From Sclerodactyla briareus (lineage: Eukaryota; Echinodermata; Holothuroidea; Dendrochirotida; Sclerodactylidae): a DNA stretch of 64,000 nt. This document shows positions 32,996 through 45,400 of the stretch, one piece after another. A program made the translations under genes and the position numbers. Location: positions 617,238 to 681,237 of the forward strand of contig JAODTK010004888.1 in NCBI GenBank assembly GCA_026419785.1. The letters are read 5' to 3'. Every line of letters begins with the position of its first letter. Position 1 is the first letter of the stretch. The notes under the pieces were generated by a model. The model did not search any database and was not told where the DNA came from. It was given only the letters and a program-made list of their open reading frames with translations.

Positions 32996-34433
32996 CATGA
33001 GTTATATAAAACATTATACATGATTTGCTCTACAGGTAGAGCAACATGCAATAGTCTTATCATATCTGATCCGCCATTAGATTATCATATCTGATCCGCC
33101 ATTAAGGAAAGTATATTTCAGCCAAGCTTTATTGTGGCACTTATGCAAGCACCACACTACAGTTTGGTTTATAGTAGGATTGCTGTTTTTTTTCCAAAAC
33201 GACAAAATGAGGTTCCACATGTGCTCTTCCTCAAAAACCCCAGTCTAAAATACAACAGACAACTACCAATATGGAGTTCTGCATACATTATATTTCACTA
33301 CCAAAATATCCACACCTGTCACATTCGTATGGCTGAACTTATCACACTTTTCATTTGGAACTAAAACTAAGCAACAAGAGCAGCGCCCCCGTAAGACGAA
33401 CAATTACTCAACACTAACTGTCCTACAATACGAATCCAATAGAGAAAAAACTTCACAGGTTTTTTTTACGGTCAGTATGTATGCCAAGCAATAAGATACA
33501 TGTTGGGGCGAGATAGGAATGACTAAGTCACAATATGAATGACAACAATGGAAATTTATTTCCTGATAACACACTAGATAAGCTATGTGTTCACCTGGAG
33601 CGGTGTCCACTGCCCGATACTCTGATGTTAGCATCAAGGTGTCAGTATCAAACTATTGGAACCCTAACATGTGTTAGCTGGGTCTAGGCAGCCATTTATT
33701 ATTAATCATAATACTACAGTACCTGGATAGATCAGATTTTGAACATGCATCATAAAGATTGGGCCAAACATTGTTGAATCTGGTTATTTTGCCTTTAACA
33801 ATTCATTCACTGAACAAACTTGGCCCCCATATGGTGGTAATATCCTCTCAGAAGATGTTGTCATGACTTGTTCTTCCATTTTGAGCATCTTACACTCGGG
33901 ATAATTCCTTTTCGGTTCCTGTGGATATACAGTATGGGTCATCAAAGAGGATTCCAACCTCCCTACAGTAACCTTCAAATTGAACTGAACAAGTTTGAAA
34001 TTACTTAAGATTGCTACAGTTTGGATTTCCTTCCCCATCTGCCGGATCGGAATTCTGTATGCAAGAAATTGTGGGGCACATCGCTTGCTCTAAGCGTGAT
34101 TGCCCTGTTGGCACGTAACATCAGCATATGGCGCCACATTTTCCGCTAGAGATGGGAAGATAAATAATAGCCCCCCCCCTCCCTTTTGGCGATACCCTAT
34201 TGACTTCAACGTTTTCACATAGTAATTTCTGATTCAAAAGCCCATCTTCCGCCTCCCACTTTTTCATAAGGACGTGGCACCACTGGTAGCTGTCATCCAT
34301 TAGAGAGAGTGAGGAAGAGGAGTTTGAAAATTTGGAAAACCCTCGATTAGCAGTCACTTACCTATTATTGTCACAGGTGACCAGGCCTGCCAGGTCACTC
34401 TTCTTATCTGACTAACCACGGTTGTGAAGGACA
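32996..34433 (+). other. Intergenic, no recognised gene
   Basis: Minus-strand open frames at 33404-33637, 33784-34038 and 34121-34357 run 77-84 codons in series, but none shows a known motif or matched splice sites. A C run lies at 34169-34180. They could be parts of an unrecognised minus-strand gene. Confidence 0.35.
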
Positions 34434-34604
34434 TCAGAGAAATTCTTCATTGAAAACGTTTTCTTCAACCCTCTTCTTCTTTCGCCTCCTCTGCCTGTTT
34501 GCTGCCTCTGCCGCCATTTTTTCAATCGTCGCTTTCTTCATCCTCGCTTCTCCTGCCGTACATAGCTTGTTGGATGCACTGGCAACAAACCGCCTGCCCT
34601 GATC
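34434..34604 (-). CDS. Candidate terminal coding segment with basic tail, unassigned
   Basis: On the minus strand an uninterrupted 56-codon segment runs to a TGA at 34434. From the first ATG (34541) it reads MKKATIEKMAAEAANRQRRR then KKKRVEENVFNEEFL. The RRRKKKR run looks like a nuclear localisation signal. The codon use looks protein-like, but I do not recognise a family. An AAAATGGCGGC context inside it could instead be a first-exon start, so direction of the exon within a gene is uncertain. Confidence 0.3.
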   Translation of the reverse strand, partial: DQGRRFVASASNKLCTAGEARMKKATIEKMAAEAANRQRRRKKKRVEENVFNEEFL

Positions 34605-34879
34605 TTACATCATTGCAAGTAGTAATAAAGAACAGTAATGTATCATCATTCTACAATCATTGTCCTTTTTATTCCTTGACGGATTCAGAGAATCTATTCA
34701 GTCATGTCAGACAGTGTTGTGGTTCTGTGTATGTGTGTTGTGACAATCTGTAAACATCAGTCAACATCTTAGCTTGATCAGGTCAGGATCTCAATGAGTT
34801 CAAGGGATCACTAAGCTTTTGGCTTTTTTATTCTTGACTAACGTCAGTGGAATCTAGCAGTCAAGACAGCATGTGAGTG

Positions 34880-35290
34880 ACACCAGCCGTGTTAACATGA
34901 TACCTCGACCCCACTGGATGGATGAGTCATGCATACTCGGGATATGGATTCCCTTAAGGAGTACATTACCTATTGTTTGTCAACAAGAACGTCAAAGTCT
35001 TAAAACCTGTAACATTATAATTCAGAATGCTTGGTCCAATGAAGTTTGGAATTTGATGTGGCAGTGTTTCTTATGGGAGTACAAAAACTCTATTGGTGTG
35101 TAACCTTGGGGTAATTTTTTAGATAAAAAAAAATGGAGAAAAAAAAAAGAAAAATATATATATAACCGCAATCCCAGCCATGGATGGATCAAGCTCATAA
35201 TGTGGTTTCCCAATAATGAGTATGTGAACCCTAATGTTTTGGTTCATGTCAACAGCCCTGAGGTCAACTGTGGTCAAAGTCTGAAACTTG
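34880..35290 (+). repeat. Dispersed copies of the 300-340 bp intronic repeat
   Basis: 'cactggatggatgagtcatg', 'gggatatggattcccttaag' and 'ccagaatgcttggtccaatg'-like text repeats the unit found at 1352-3320; a second partial copy begins near 35175. They show that the unit is a repeat family of wider distribution. Confidence 0.7.
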
Positions 35291-36892
35291 TGAACATGAT
35301 CACTAGAACAGTGCATTTTCGCACAAATTCAGTTTGCTTCGAGAAGAATCTACAGTGAATGCCAGTAGTACTCCTTGCAATAAACATGATGAAATGTGAT
35401 TTGGTATTGTTAAAATGGACATTAATGAATCAAACTTGATAGAGTAATGGAACATATGCACTTGCAATAACAATCTCATACTACATTTTCTAAGGGCAAA
35501 CAAAAGCATGAAGAAATGTGTTACTCTAGTAACATTTTCACACTGACAATGTACCAAAATTTGCAGAAAAAAAAGTAACACATACAATGAATGTTCTCCG
35601 ACCTCATGGCAGCAATTTAATACCTGTGCAGTGCGCAAGAAACTTTTCGTTACTTTTCTCAATCCTCATGCAGTAAATAATGACAATCCCCCAGTGGTTA
35701 GGACTAGGAGTTTCACATAGCCTACTACAGTGCCTGGCCGATGCCGATGGCTACTGGCTGCACTCCACACTGCATCTCACAAATGTGGGTATATTTTCGA
35801 GTTTCAGAGATGAATGAAAACATACCGTTGTTGTTGATTGTAACATGGAATTAATGTATGGTAAAGAATTAACTGCATCAATGATCGGCTCTTGTAATTT
35901 CCATTTTTGAATTTATTCTGCTTCTTGTTGCATTTTTAACAGGACTAATCACCATTTCAAGGACCAAGTCAGAATGCTGAACAAATTGAAAAAAAAAAAA
36001 AAAAAAAACGAGACGACAAACCTGTAAGACCTTCATTCAATTTAGAATCACCAAATTGCCCCAGGAGACTTGGCCAAGAAATTTCACACTAAACCTAGGC
36101 TTCTGCTGCAACTGCACACTTGTACAGGTAGTTGTAGAAAACTGTGTGTTTAGACATCTAACCAAGCGATTTATGCCGTATATACTGAAAGTTAATCATT
36201 TGACACACGTCTGATCGACTCCTTAGAACGATTTGACTCAGGATAACTAACGCTATAGTATAGTATACTGTAGTTAATAGTATACTACGGCAACGTGCAA
36301 AACTATTTTCTCTTACAGGCACTTTGTATACATTCAAAATGAGCCAGCCAGAAAAATCACAATTTTTCACTTATTCATGAGTGTAATGCACCAAATTGTG
36401 ATTTTTTTTTCCGCTATTCTACTTTAACCTAATTTTTTTTAATTTAACTAAACTGAAATTCATACCATTATTAGTAAAATCTATTTGTTCCAAACTCAAA
36501 CGAGCCCATTTTTCCGACTCTAAACACAGCCTACTCATGGATACCAGAGGTAGGCTTTACCAATGGAACCATACTTGATAGCCAAAAACCAAATGTTTGA
36601 GTAAGAAAAATCAGATTCAAATCAGAATTTCTCTTCTGCATTTTTTAGGTGAAGTAGAATAAACAAGAACAAAAATAAATCATGATCTGGTAGTCGACCC
36701 AAACCACGAATGATGGAATATGTGATTTTTCACAAAGCTCACCCAGTATGAAAGAGTTTTCGCACGTTTGCCTATGACATGTGTATTGGCGCCTTGAAGG
36801 CTCGGATACCAGTTCTGCGAAAATAGTGCGAATGGAAGTTTGAACATTTACAAGAAATACGAAGAAACAAAAGACACAAAAGTGAACCTTAC
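35291..36892 (+). other. Intergenic, AT-rich
   Basis: Contains an A run at 35988-36008. The 119-codon minus frame at 35303-35662 is hydrophobic and Cys-rich but looks like AT-rich noise. Nothing else is seen. Confidence 0.4.
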
Positions 36893-36989
36893 CAAGAAGC
36901 ATTGCAACTGCTTTGACCTTTTCTGCTCCTCTAGCTAACCAACCGTATTCCTTTCCAATTAATACTGACGATTGTTTCAATTGGATCAT
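36893..36989 (-). CDS. Candidate first coding exon on the minus strand, unassigned
   Basis: From an ATG at 36989 the minus strand reads MIQLKQSSVLIGKEYGWLAR then GAEKVKAVAMLL and meets a consensus donor (TTG|GTAAGG) at 36892. Another frame from an upstream ATG reads MPNDPIETIVSINWKGIRLA, so the start is open. No downstream exon was matched and I do not recognise the product. Confidence 0.3.
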
Positions 36990-38569
36990 TCGGCATTGGA
37001 ATCTACGTTCCTAATTGTTCCAGATAAGCAAGACTGTCGGCCCTCCTTTTCCGTGTTCGATTGCTACGAGATGGAAAAATGATCGGTTGGTGCACCCAGT
37101 CGGCCAATCGTAAAACGATGCCCATCTTGAAACTGGCCACAGCCGGATGTTCTTATGCTACAATGTACAAAATTCTTCACGAATCGTCCGTGCACTGCGG
37201 ACGGGCATCGAAGTTTTATTTAGTTCACATGACTTGTTTCCCCCTAGATTGGGAGAAAAGGCTGATAAATACTGCAAGTATTTAGGTCGTGTTCATATTT
37301 CCCAGACTTTTGCAGCGATCTAGCACATTTCTGTACTGTTTAATTCCCGAACGATATTCCACCTGAACCGTTCATCCCGATAAATGCTCTTTTTTCGTGT
37401 ATGTGTTCATCAATATACCCACGGTTTTATTTTTCATTTAATTTCGACTTCTCTTTTGATTCAGGAATAAAAATCATGGACATCGCGCAGGCATGATTGA
37501 TTAGTGCTTCCAGTAGGTGAAATTCCAATTTCTTGTCATTTCATCCAAGTGTGAAAGAAATGTAATAGGGATTGAGTCTGTTGGGGACTGAGAAGACAAA
37601 ATACCCATAATGCCGGTTCTCTCTTTTAACTAAATTAGTCCTCCATTTGGGGTGTTGCACATGCACATACTAGTGCGAAGCGCGCCCAAAACTGTTGCAC
37701 AATTTTTGTGATATTTGATAAAAAAAATTACCTTCGCCTCATTTTTTTTCCTGACGTTCGCATTTTTTGGGGGGGTCGAGAAATCATTTTCATCAAATTC
37801 TCCCAGATATTCTTTCTCAAGTGCTTTTATATCTTTTCGGCTGTCTCATTTTGGACCATTTGTCAACTTCTTATGTCCGAATGGAGGGCTAAGAAGGAGG
37901 GGTCGGAACGGGTGCTTCCTCCTGTATTCGCAGGCCTCAGCTGATGCCTATCCAGTACGCCATTTGTATATTTATACAAATGTCTACGAATCGGAAGGGT
38001 ATTTCAGACTCGAGGAGTGTGGGGGGGGGCGGATAGTATTCCGCTCCCCACATTTTCAATGGGGAGCTGGCGCGCCCAGCCCCCGGTCCCAATCTCCCCT
38101 TGACCACCATAACTACCACTAGGGGAGAGCGGGGATGGAAGTCACTAGTCACAAATGCCAGAGCGCAAAACTTCATTGAATAGGTGGGAGCTGTGGTGGT
38201 TTGTTGAACTGGTATGCTTGCAAACAGGGACGTCGCGAGTGGGTGGGGGTGGGGTGGTGTCTCGACCCCCCAAAAATGGTCATGCACTGGGCGAACCTTG
38301 CAGTTAGAAATTTTTCGAATAATCAGTTGGAATTTCTGACAGATTCGTCAGATTATTGTATATTTTACGACTGAGCCGCGAGCCCAGTCAACGTTTGTGT
38401 TAATTTTCCAACTCAACCAAAAGGAACATTTTCATTCAATATGCAAAAACGGGAAATACAATTACAATCAAAAGATTGTAATAAATCATTTTCTAAATCA
38501 ACATCCAGAAATGTCCAAAATTTTGCGCGCATAATATTACTTCTTACCTTCAATAATTTACACGCTTAT
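36990..38569 (+). other. Intergenic with transposon fragments
   Basis: From about 37.98 to 38.29 kb the text ('gtggggggggcgg', 'ccccacattttcaatgggga') resembles ends of MITE-like elements seen further right. No gene is recognised. Confidence 0.4.
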
Positions 38570-38820
38570 TACAACGACCGCCGTGATTGACTGTCCGGTA
38601 TTGTATGGCAAATCACTTGTGGTCTGTTGTTATGATTAAGAATTGGGTAGAGATTAGATTCACGTACAACTAATACGGAAAAACAAATTGCTAATCTATT
38701 TCAGATATTCACCTTACCCCATATTGGACCCTCAACCCCCCCCCGCGCCATTGAAACATCTGGCAATACAACAAAAGTCCTGGTTGGCTACCCCCCATCG
38801 CCCTTCTCTTTTTGGCAGAA
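38570..38820 (+). mobile_element. MITE-family fragment, direct and inverted relatives nearby
   Basis: 'acaacgaccgccgtgattga' plus 'ctgtccggtattgta' recurs at 53219 ('acaacgaccgccgggcttgg'). The block 38702-38818 ('ttaccccatattggaccct' ... 'ccccatcgcccttctctttt') occurs inverted at 45838-45955 with about 85-90% identity. These mark one repeat family flanking the GC-rich block. Confidence 0.75.
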
Positions 38821-39179
38821 CGTTTCGTCTACACATTGAGCACTTGCTTAGAATTCGTCAAGAATTTCACAACCCTTTTAGATTTAGTCTTTATACGGCT
38901 CCAATCATCGTTTTATCATTTAGATCACCTGTCTACAGTTGATTTTTACCACCTATTCCACAACGATTTTTCTGGCGGATTTTCTTTTTTGAAGGGATTA
39001 TCCTCTCTTCTCTCTCCACAACCGATCTCAATTGGCGTAAGTCCTTTTGTTTAGCCTAAGCTGGCACCTAACACAATATTCTTGTAACGGTTTCCTACTG
39101 CCTAACGTCCACGTGCGTTTGACTTCGGCCCGTATTGTGTTACGTGCCGCCGGGCTGGGACTTGTTGTCCGTGTGCTCT

Positions 39180-39295
39180 CCCTGCCTGTCTTGCCCGCCC
39201 CTCTTCCCTCTCCCCCTTCCCCCTTCCCCCTGGGTCCCCCCCCCCCTACCCTTCCCTCCCCCTCCCCGTCCTGGTTTGGGGTGTCTCCCCCCCCC
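39180..39295 (+). repeat. Pyrimidine-rich tract at the left edge of the GC block
   Basis: More than 100 bases almost purely C and T, with long C runs. It separates AT-rich sequence from the GC-rich block. On the minus strand it is a polypurine G-rich tract. Confidence 0.8.
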
Positions 39296-39739
39296 GCGCG
39301 CAGCGCTAGGGATTTTAGTTACGTAAATCGCGTGAGAGAGGGGGAACGGGAACTCGGAGTAAGTACCTTTCGCCTTTAGTATTTATGGTTTTTTTCATGC
39401 ATGAATATCGGCTCGTTGCCATTACGTGCGCGCCTTATTACTGTGATGTTTAAACTGCCCATATTTTCCACTGTTTCTTGGATGGGTTTCCTTGCATGAT
39501 TATCGGCTCGTTGCCTTCGGATGTGAGCTGTAACCCTCCGCAAGTTTTGGTGTGTTACGACGCAGTTTCTACGTTTGCTTATATTGCTTTATGCCCGTTG
39601 GTGGGGGCGTCGGTGGTCCCTAGATACCCCCTCCCTGCAGCGGCCTCTTCCCAGTAGGGATAAAGTGGGCGTTTCCATCTCCGATCGTGGTGGTGTTACT
39701 TATGCAACCACATTACCACTTCTCCCAGTTATGGAGACA

Positions 39740-42480
39740 TGGGATGCTCACACTTTTGAACGCCGATATTTTTAATGTGGTCCTTATGTAATGCACGCTA
39801 CCATGCATTGACTCTATGGTCCGTGAACGAGGTTCTGGACGTAAGACTTCTCAAGCGGCCTTTCTCTCCGGTATGGAGAATGTGCCGTTTGTAGGCTCAT
39901 CAAGCTGTCCCCGCTGCCTGGCCGACTCAATAGGTAGCGGGTATGGTCATTGTTGCGCCGAGGCCCCGAGAGCCCGGTGCGGACATCACGACGCACGGCG
40001 TCGACGTGAAGAAGGCAGGATCGTTCTCCAGAGAGGATGTCCAGCGTCTTCAGTGTCCTCGGGAAAGACCCCTGGGAGGAAAGGGAGAAGGTCGGTCACC
40101 AATGAAGACTTCAAGCCGGCCCCTTCGGGGGCAGGGGTGTATAAGCCCGGTGAGGCCGGCTTCCCCCCGGCATGGAGCTCTGATCATCCCGGTCCAGGGC
40201 TGGGCCGGGGATCCTAAAAGCCCGCGACTCGGCTTTCGGCTTCGGCTGTCCGCACACTGACTTGTCGGTGGTCCGGTTCTGCTCGGGTTTCCGTAACACC
40301 CCCGTTCCGGGCCGGAGGCCCCCTCCCGCGTGGCGGTCGCCGACCCAACCGGGCCCGCCGGGGTGATCCTCCGTTGAACTGCGGTAACCGAAGAATGGGA
40401 TGCTCACAACGACCTTTGATCGCGCCGATATTTTTAAACTGTGTCACTTATGTATGCACTCTACCATGCATTTGACTCTATGAATGTCCGTGAACGAGGG
40501 TTCATGACGTGAAGACTTCCCAGCGGGGGCGGGCCTTTCTCCTCGTATGGAGAAATGTGGCCGTTGTTGTAGGCCATCACAAGCTTCCCCGGCTGCCTGG
40601 CATACTCAAGGTAGCGGGTATGTCATTGTGTGCCGAGGCCCCGAGAAGCCCCGTGCGGACAATCACGGCGTCGGAATGAAGAAGGCAGGGATGTCGCCAG
40701 AGAGGATGTCGGTCTCGTGTCTTCGGGAAGACCCCCTGGGAGAAAAGGGAGAGGGTCGTACCAAGAAGACTTCAAGCTCGGCCCCTTCGGGGGCACGGGT
40801 GTGTTAGCCCGTTGGAGCCGGCTTTCCCCCCCTGGCATGGAGCTCTGGGGATCATCCGCGGTCCTAGGACCTGGGCCGGTTCCTAAAGCCCCTCGATTCG
40901 GCTTCGGCTGTCTCGCACACTGACTTTGTCCGTGCCGGTTCGGCTCGGGTGCCGTAACACACCCGTCCGGGCCGGAGGCCGTCCTCCCGGCGTTGGATTC
41001 GCCGACCCACCGGGTCCGGCCGGGTGTCCTCAGTGAACGCGGTTACCCGCCCGTCACGGGGCTGAGTCCCCCCCCCCGGCGCGGAGGGAGCCGACCCACC
41101 GGGTCCTTCCGGGGTGATCCTCTGTTGGACTGCGGTTACCCGACCGTCACGGCCGGGGCCCCTCCCGGCGTGGAGGGTAGCCGAGGGTGCGGCCCGTGGT
41201 GATCCTCAGTTGAACTCTGCGGTAAACGCCGAAGAAATGGGATGCTCACACTTTGGATCGCCGATACAGTTGAACTGAACTGGCGGTTACACCCGCCCTC
41301 ACGGGCCTTATGCCCTCCCCACCCCCCCGGCGCGGAGGAGCCGACCCAACCGGGTCCGTCGCGGGGTGATCCTCGTTTGACTGGCGGTTTACCCTCCCGT
41401 AAGGGCCGGGGGCCCTCCCGGGCGTGGAGGGAGCCAACCGGGTCCGCCGGGGTGATCCTCAGTTGAACTGCGGTAACCCAAGAAATGGGATGCCACACTC
41501 TTTGATCGCCGATATTTTTAATGTGTTCACTATGTATCCACTCTACCATTCATTGACTCTATGTCCGGAACGAGGGTTCCTGGACTGAAACTCCTCGCGG
41601 CCTTTCTCCTCATGGTATGAGAAATGTGCCGTTTTAGGCTCATCAAGCTGTCCCCGCTGCTGGCCAACTCAAGAGGTAAGCGGTAGGTCATTTGGCCGCC
41701 GAGGCCCCTAGAGCCCCGTCGGACAATCATCACGGCCGGTCGGCAGTGAAGAAGGCAGGGATCTCGCCGAGAGAGGGATGTCAGGTCTTCAATCAGTGTC
41801 CTCGTGAAAGACCCCCGGGAGAGAGGGCGAAGGTCGTACCAAGAAGACTTCGGGCTCGGCCCCTTCGGGGGCGGGGTGTATAGCCCGGTGGAGCCGGCTA
41901 TCCCCCGGATGGAGCTTCTGGATCTCCCGGTCCTAGGACCTGGGCGGGTGTCCTAAAAGCCCGCCGATTCGGCTTCGGCTTCTCGCACACTGACTTTGTC
42001 CGTGCCGTTCCGGCTCGGGTGCCGTACCACCCCCGGTCCGGGCCGGAGGCCCCTCCCGGCGTGGAGGTAGCCTGACCCAACCGGGTCCGCCGGGGGGATC
42101 CCTCAGTTAACTGCGTTACCCCCGCCCGTCCGGGCCTGATAGCCCCCCCCCCCCCGGCGCGGAGGGAGCCGACCCAACCGGGTCCGTCCGGGGTGATCCG
42201 CGTTTGACTGTCGGTTACCCGTCCGTCAAGGGCCGGGGGCCCCCTCCCGGCGGGAGGAGCCGACCCAAACCGTACCCGGCCGGGGTGATCCTGCGTTTGG
42301 AGGACTGCGGTAACCCCCCGCACGGGCCGGGGGCCCTCCCGCGGGAGGAGCCGACCACCGGGTCCGGCGGGGTGAGCCTCGGTTGGACTGCTGCAAAAAC
42401 CCGCCGTCCGGTCCGTGGCCCCTCCCAGCCCGGAGGGAGCCGACCCAAAACCGGGCCGGCCGGGGTTCAGCTCGGCTGAG
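39740..42480 (+). repeat. GC-rich nested tandem repeats, spacer-like block 1
   Basis: A long unit is anchored by 'cgccgatatttttaatgtg' plus 'ccatgcattgactctatg' at about 39757, 40420 and 41503, followed by 'ccgtgaacgagggttc', 'gtgccgttttgtaggctca' and 'tcggccccttcgggggc'. Between anchors lies a variable number of 100-115 bp subunits: 'ggccggaggcccctcccggc' plus 'gtggagggagccgacccaac' plus 'cgggtccgccggggtgatcc'. Long units with variable subrepeats are how animal rDNA intergenic spacers are built, but satellite DNA could look the same. All long open frames here are composition artefacts. Confidence 0.85.
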
Positions 42481-43800
42481 ACTGCGTGAACCCGCCCGAC
42501 ATGGTCGGTGCTTGGTGCACAATCCGGCCGGCGGGCCTGGACCGGGCGGGATGGCGGCTGGATATGACCAACATCCGGCCGCCACGGGGTGCGTTCAGAC
42601 CCAATTGCTGGCCCGGCAGCCACGGTCCTTGGGGTTGCGGCCATACCCCGGGACCAGCAGGTATCACAGGCCCATCTGTATCCGCGCTCGGCCGGCGCCT
42701 CTTCTTCACATCGACCATAGCGAGTTGGAAGCGGCACAAGACCTCCTAGAGTCCCCTACCCCGGAGGTACAGAACCTTTCTCCCTCTGCCTCCTCGGACC
42801 GTTAACGGTCCCTCGACAGGCCGAGAGCCATAAAGGAGCCATAAGGGTTTTGTCGTCGTAGATCTCCTCGTCCTACGCTTGGATAGCGACGCATCTCCGC
42901 CGCGGAAAAAGTCGAAGCATCGCTGAATACAGACCAAGGAGGAGGGCATGCCGCCGACTTAGCCGTGGCCCAGCATGGGTGCGTGACACTCCAGGCGCGA
43001 AGGGTGCCGAGCGGGCCAGTCCGGCGCTTTTGCCGTATCTTCTCCCTTCTGAATCGGAAGGCCCCTCCACGTGTGAGAGAGCCTCACGAACTCGGTTCCG
43101 GTGTCGGATGCTGTAACACCCCAGAGGCCTCTCCCGGACGCGTTGGGATCGACCCGTCATGGGCCGTTCACGGGCGTCCCCCCGTCACGGCGGGGATACC
43201 CTGCTCTAGGCGACAGTACCTCGATTTTCACAACCCACACGGTTGAGGGAATCGACCGGCCTGTCCAAGTCACCTTCACAGGGTTTGCTTAAGGTCTGGG
43301 ACAGCGGTTTGTGAAAACGACGATAAAGCTTCTCCTGCTTTCTGCCTCAGGGGACAAATTTCCAGCTGACTATGCCGCCGGGGCCTTGACGTCTTCCCCA
43401 ATCGATGACCAGCCGGATCCGCATTGGAGGCCTCTGCGCCTGACTCGGGGACAAAGCGACCAGTCCTCGACAGGCTCAGGGTCGGGATTGACTGAGCAAA
43501 TAGCGGTCAGCTCTACCTATTCTACGCCGACCGCGGCTTCCCTCACTGGTCCATGTCTCCAGCACAAGCCCAAGTGGCGAAGAGCATCCTCTCCACCATG
43601 CCCGTGCCGGCTCGCTCGCAACACCCAACCGCTCCTAACTAACGGCAGAAACCCGGGCGCGGGCACTCCAATCCAGGCCCAGAACCGAATTGGCCGTGCC
43701 AAGGCCCCCCCCGGTAAGCGCCCGGCGGGTTGGGTCCCAGCCTTGTCCTAGCTCACTAGACCACTAGAGCCGAAGGCCGCCTCTCTAGAAGAGTCGGAGA
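42481..43800 (+). other. GC-rich non-repetitive segment, possible 28S rRNA 3'-end or spacer relative
   Basis: Text at 42850-42995 ('ggatagcgacgcatc', 'gtcgaagcatcgctgaatac', 'cccagcatgggtgcg') has the flavour of the variable 3'-terminal domain of invertebrate 28S rRNA, but the universal 28S core just upstream of that domain is absent. It is therefore at most a diverged fragment. No coding evidence. Confidence 0.3.
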
Positions 43801-45400
43801 TCCGGCTCTCCGGAGTCCGTGTATCGTCCTTTCCCCGGCCCCACGACCATTTGTTCTGCTCCCCGAGCCAGGAGTTGGCCCCTCTTTCCGTCATCACCAA
43901 GAGCCGCGTCTGCTCTCCACACGGCCGCCGCCACCTCTTTCCAGGCCATCCAGAGCCGTGGACGGACTCTCCGGCCCTCTACGGCTTGCCTGAGCTGTGG
44001 ATTGGGCCCATCCCGGCTCTCCAGAGCTGCGGGCCAACTCGTTCCGCTCTGCGAAGGCGAGAATCGCTGCTACAGAGCTTCGCCCGACTCGTCCGATCCT
44101 CGGAGCCCGATCGGCTCTCCTGAGCCTTAGGTCGGCCGCCCGGCTCTCCTGACTCCTACGATCACCTCGTTTTGCCCGAGGCAAGATCGTCCTCCGATCC
44201 GTGAGCTGGCTCGTCCGTCTCTCTCCCGCGCAATGGGTTGGCCCTACGGCTCTCCAAGCTGCAGTCCGACTCCTCCCGGCACGCCGTGACATCGGCTCTC
44301 CGAGCCGAGGGAGTCGGCCTTCCCGGCTCTCCGGGGCTCTGGGCCGACTTCTGGACCTCCTAATATCGTCTCTCGAGACTCGGTCTTCCCGGGCCGAGGA
44401 GTCGGCTCTCTCCCCGTCTCTCCGGAGCCGTGGGCCGACTCTTCTGACCTCCTTATCGGCTCTCCGAACGGGCCTACTCCCGAGCCGAGTGAGTCTGCTC
44501 TCCGGAGTCCGTGTGCTGACTCTTTCGTGCCTCCAATCGTCTCTCTAGACAAAAACGGTCGGCTCTCCCGGCCAAGGGAGTTCGGCTCTCCCGGCTCTTC
44601 GGAGCCGTGGGCGACTGTCCGGCCCGCCGGCTCGCTCTTCCGCGTGGGTTGGCTTCCCGGCCTCTTCGTAAGTGGGGCCGACTCTTCTCTTCTTGACCTC
44701 CTTATCGGGGCCTCTTCCGTCGTGGGTCGGCCTCTTCTCCGGAACCGTGGGCCGGGGGCCCCTCCAGGCCCGCGCAGGGAGGCCGACCCAACCGTGGCCG
44801 GTCGACTCTTCCGGCCCCCCGTATCGGCTCTCTGTCGTGGGTCGGCTCTCCTGAAGCCAGGGGGGACGACTCTCTTCCCGGCCCTCCGGATCGCTTTCGC
44901 CCTGGCCGACTCTCTTCCCGACCTCCTGATGTCTCTCCTGGAGCCGCGGGCCGACTCTCCCGGACCCCCTGATCGGCTCTCCAGAGCCATGGGCCGAATC
45001 CCCCTGACCTGATCGGATCTCCAGCCCTGGCCCGACCTGCCAGTCTTCTTCTTCCACGCACGCCGGCGCAACTGAGTTGCGTGTCGGTGTTCCAGCTTGT
45101 CACTATGCCGCGGACCGGACTCTTCAGGAGTTCTTCGATCATGGGGGTGCCGTAACACCCGAGCCGCGTACGTAATCAGGATCACGCCACCAGCCGTTAA
45201 AACGGGCTCGGGGTGGACGGCTCGGAGCCTCGGACGGCCCTCCACAGAGACGTTGACCGACTCTCCAGTTCCGGCTCTCGGACCCGCGTCCGTCTCTGCC
45301 GGGCCATCCGGAGCCTGATCGGCTCTCCGAGGCTAAGGGTCGGCTTCTCCCGTTCTCCAGAACTTGTCAACCGTCTCTCCGGAACCGGTACGGCCTATGT
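43800..45400 (+). repeat. GC-rich tandem repeats, spacer-like block 2
   Basis: Variants of 'cggctctccggagccgtggg' plus 'ccgactcttctgacctcct' recur roughly every 80-110 bases. The unit is unlike that of block 1. Copies are scrambled and diverged. Minus-strand frames of 146-333 codons across this block are artefacts of the repeat. Confidence 0.85.

Noticed and set aside
35303-35662. 119-codon hydrophobic minus-strand frame
   Set aside because: AT-rich intergenic sequence, no start context, splice sites or recognised motif.
42634-42720. 'gttgcggccatacc' resembling the start of 5S rRNA
   Set aside because: Similarity stops after about 12 bases; no internal promoter boxes follow.
41898-42737. 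279-codon minus-strand open frame
   Set aside because: Same GC-repeat artefact; peptide repeats follow the 100-115 bp DNA unit.
44244-45245. 333-codon minus-strand open frame, the longest in the window
   Set aside because: It lies wholly in GC-rich tandem repeats, is made of Arg/Gly/Pro/Ser repeats and has equally long frames overlapping on both strands, as expected from base composition.
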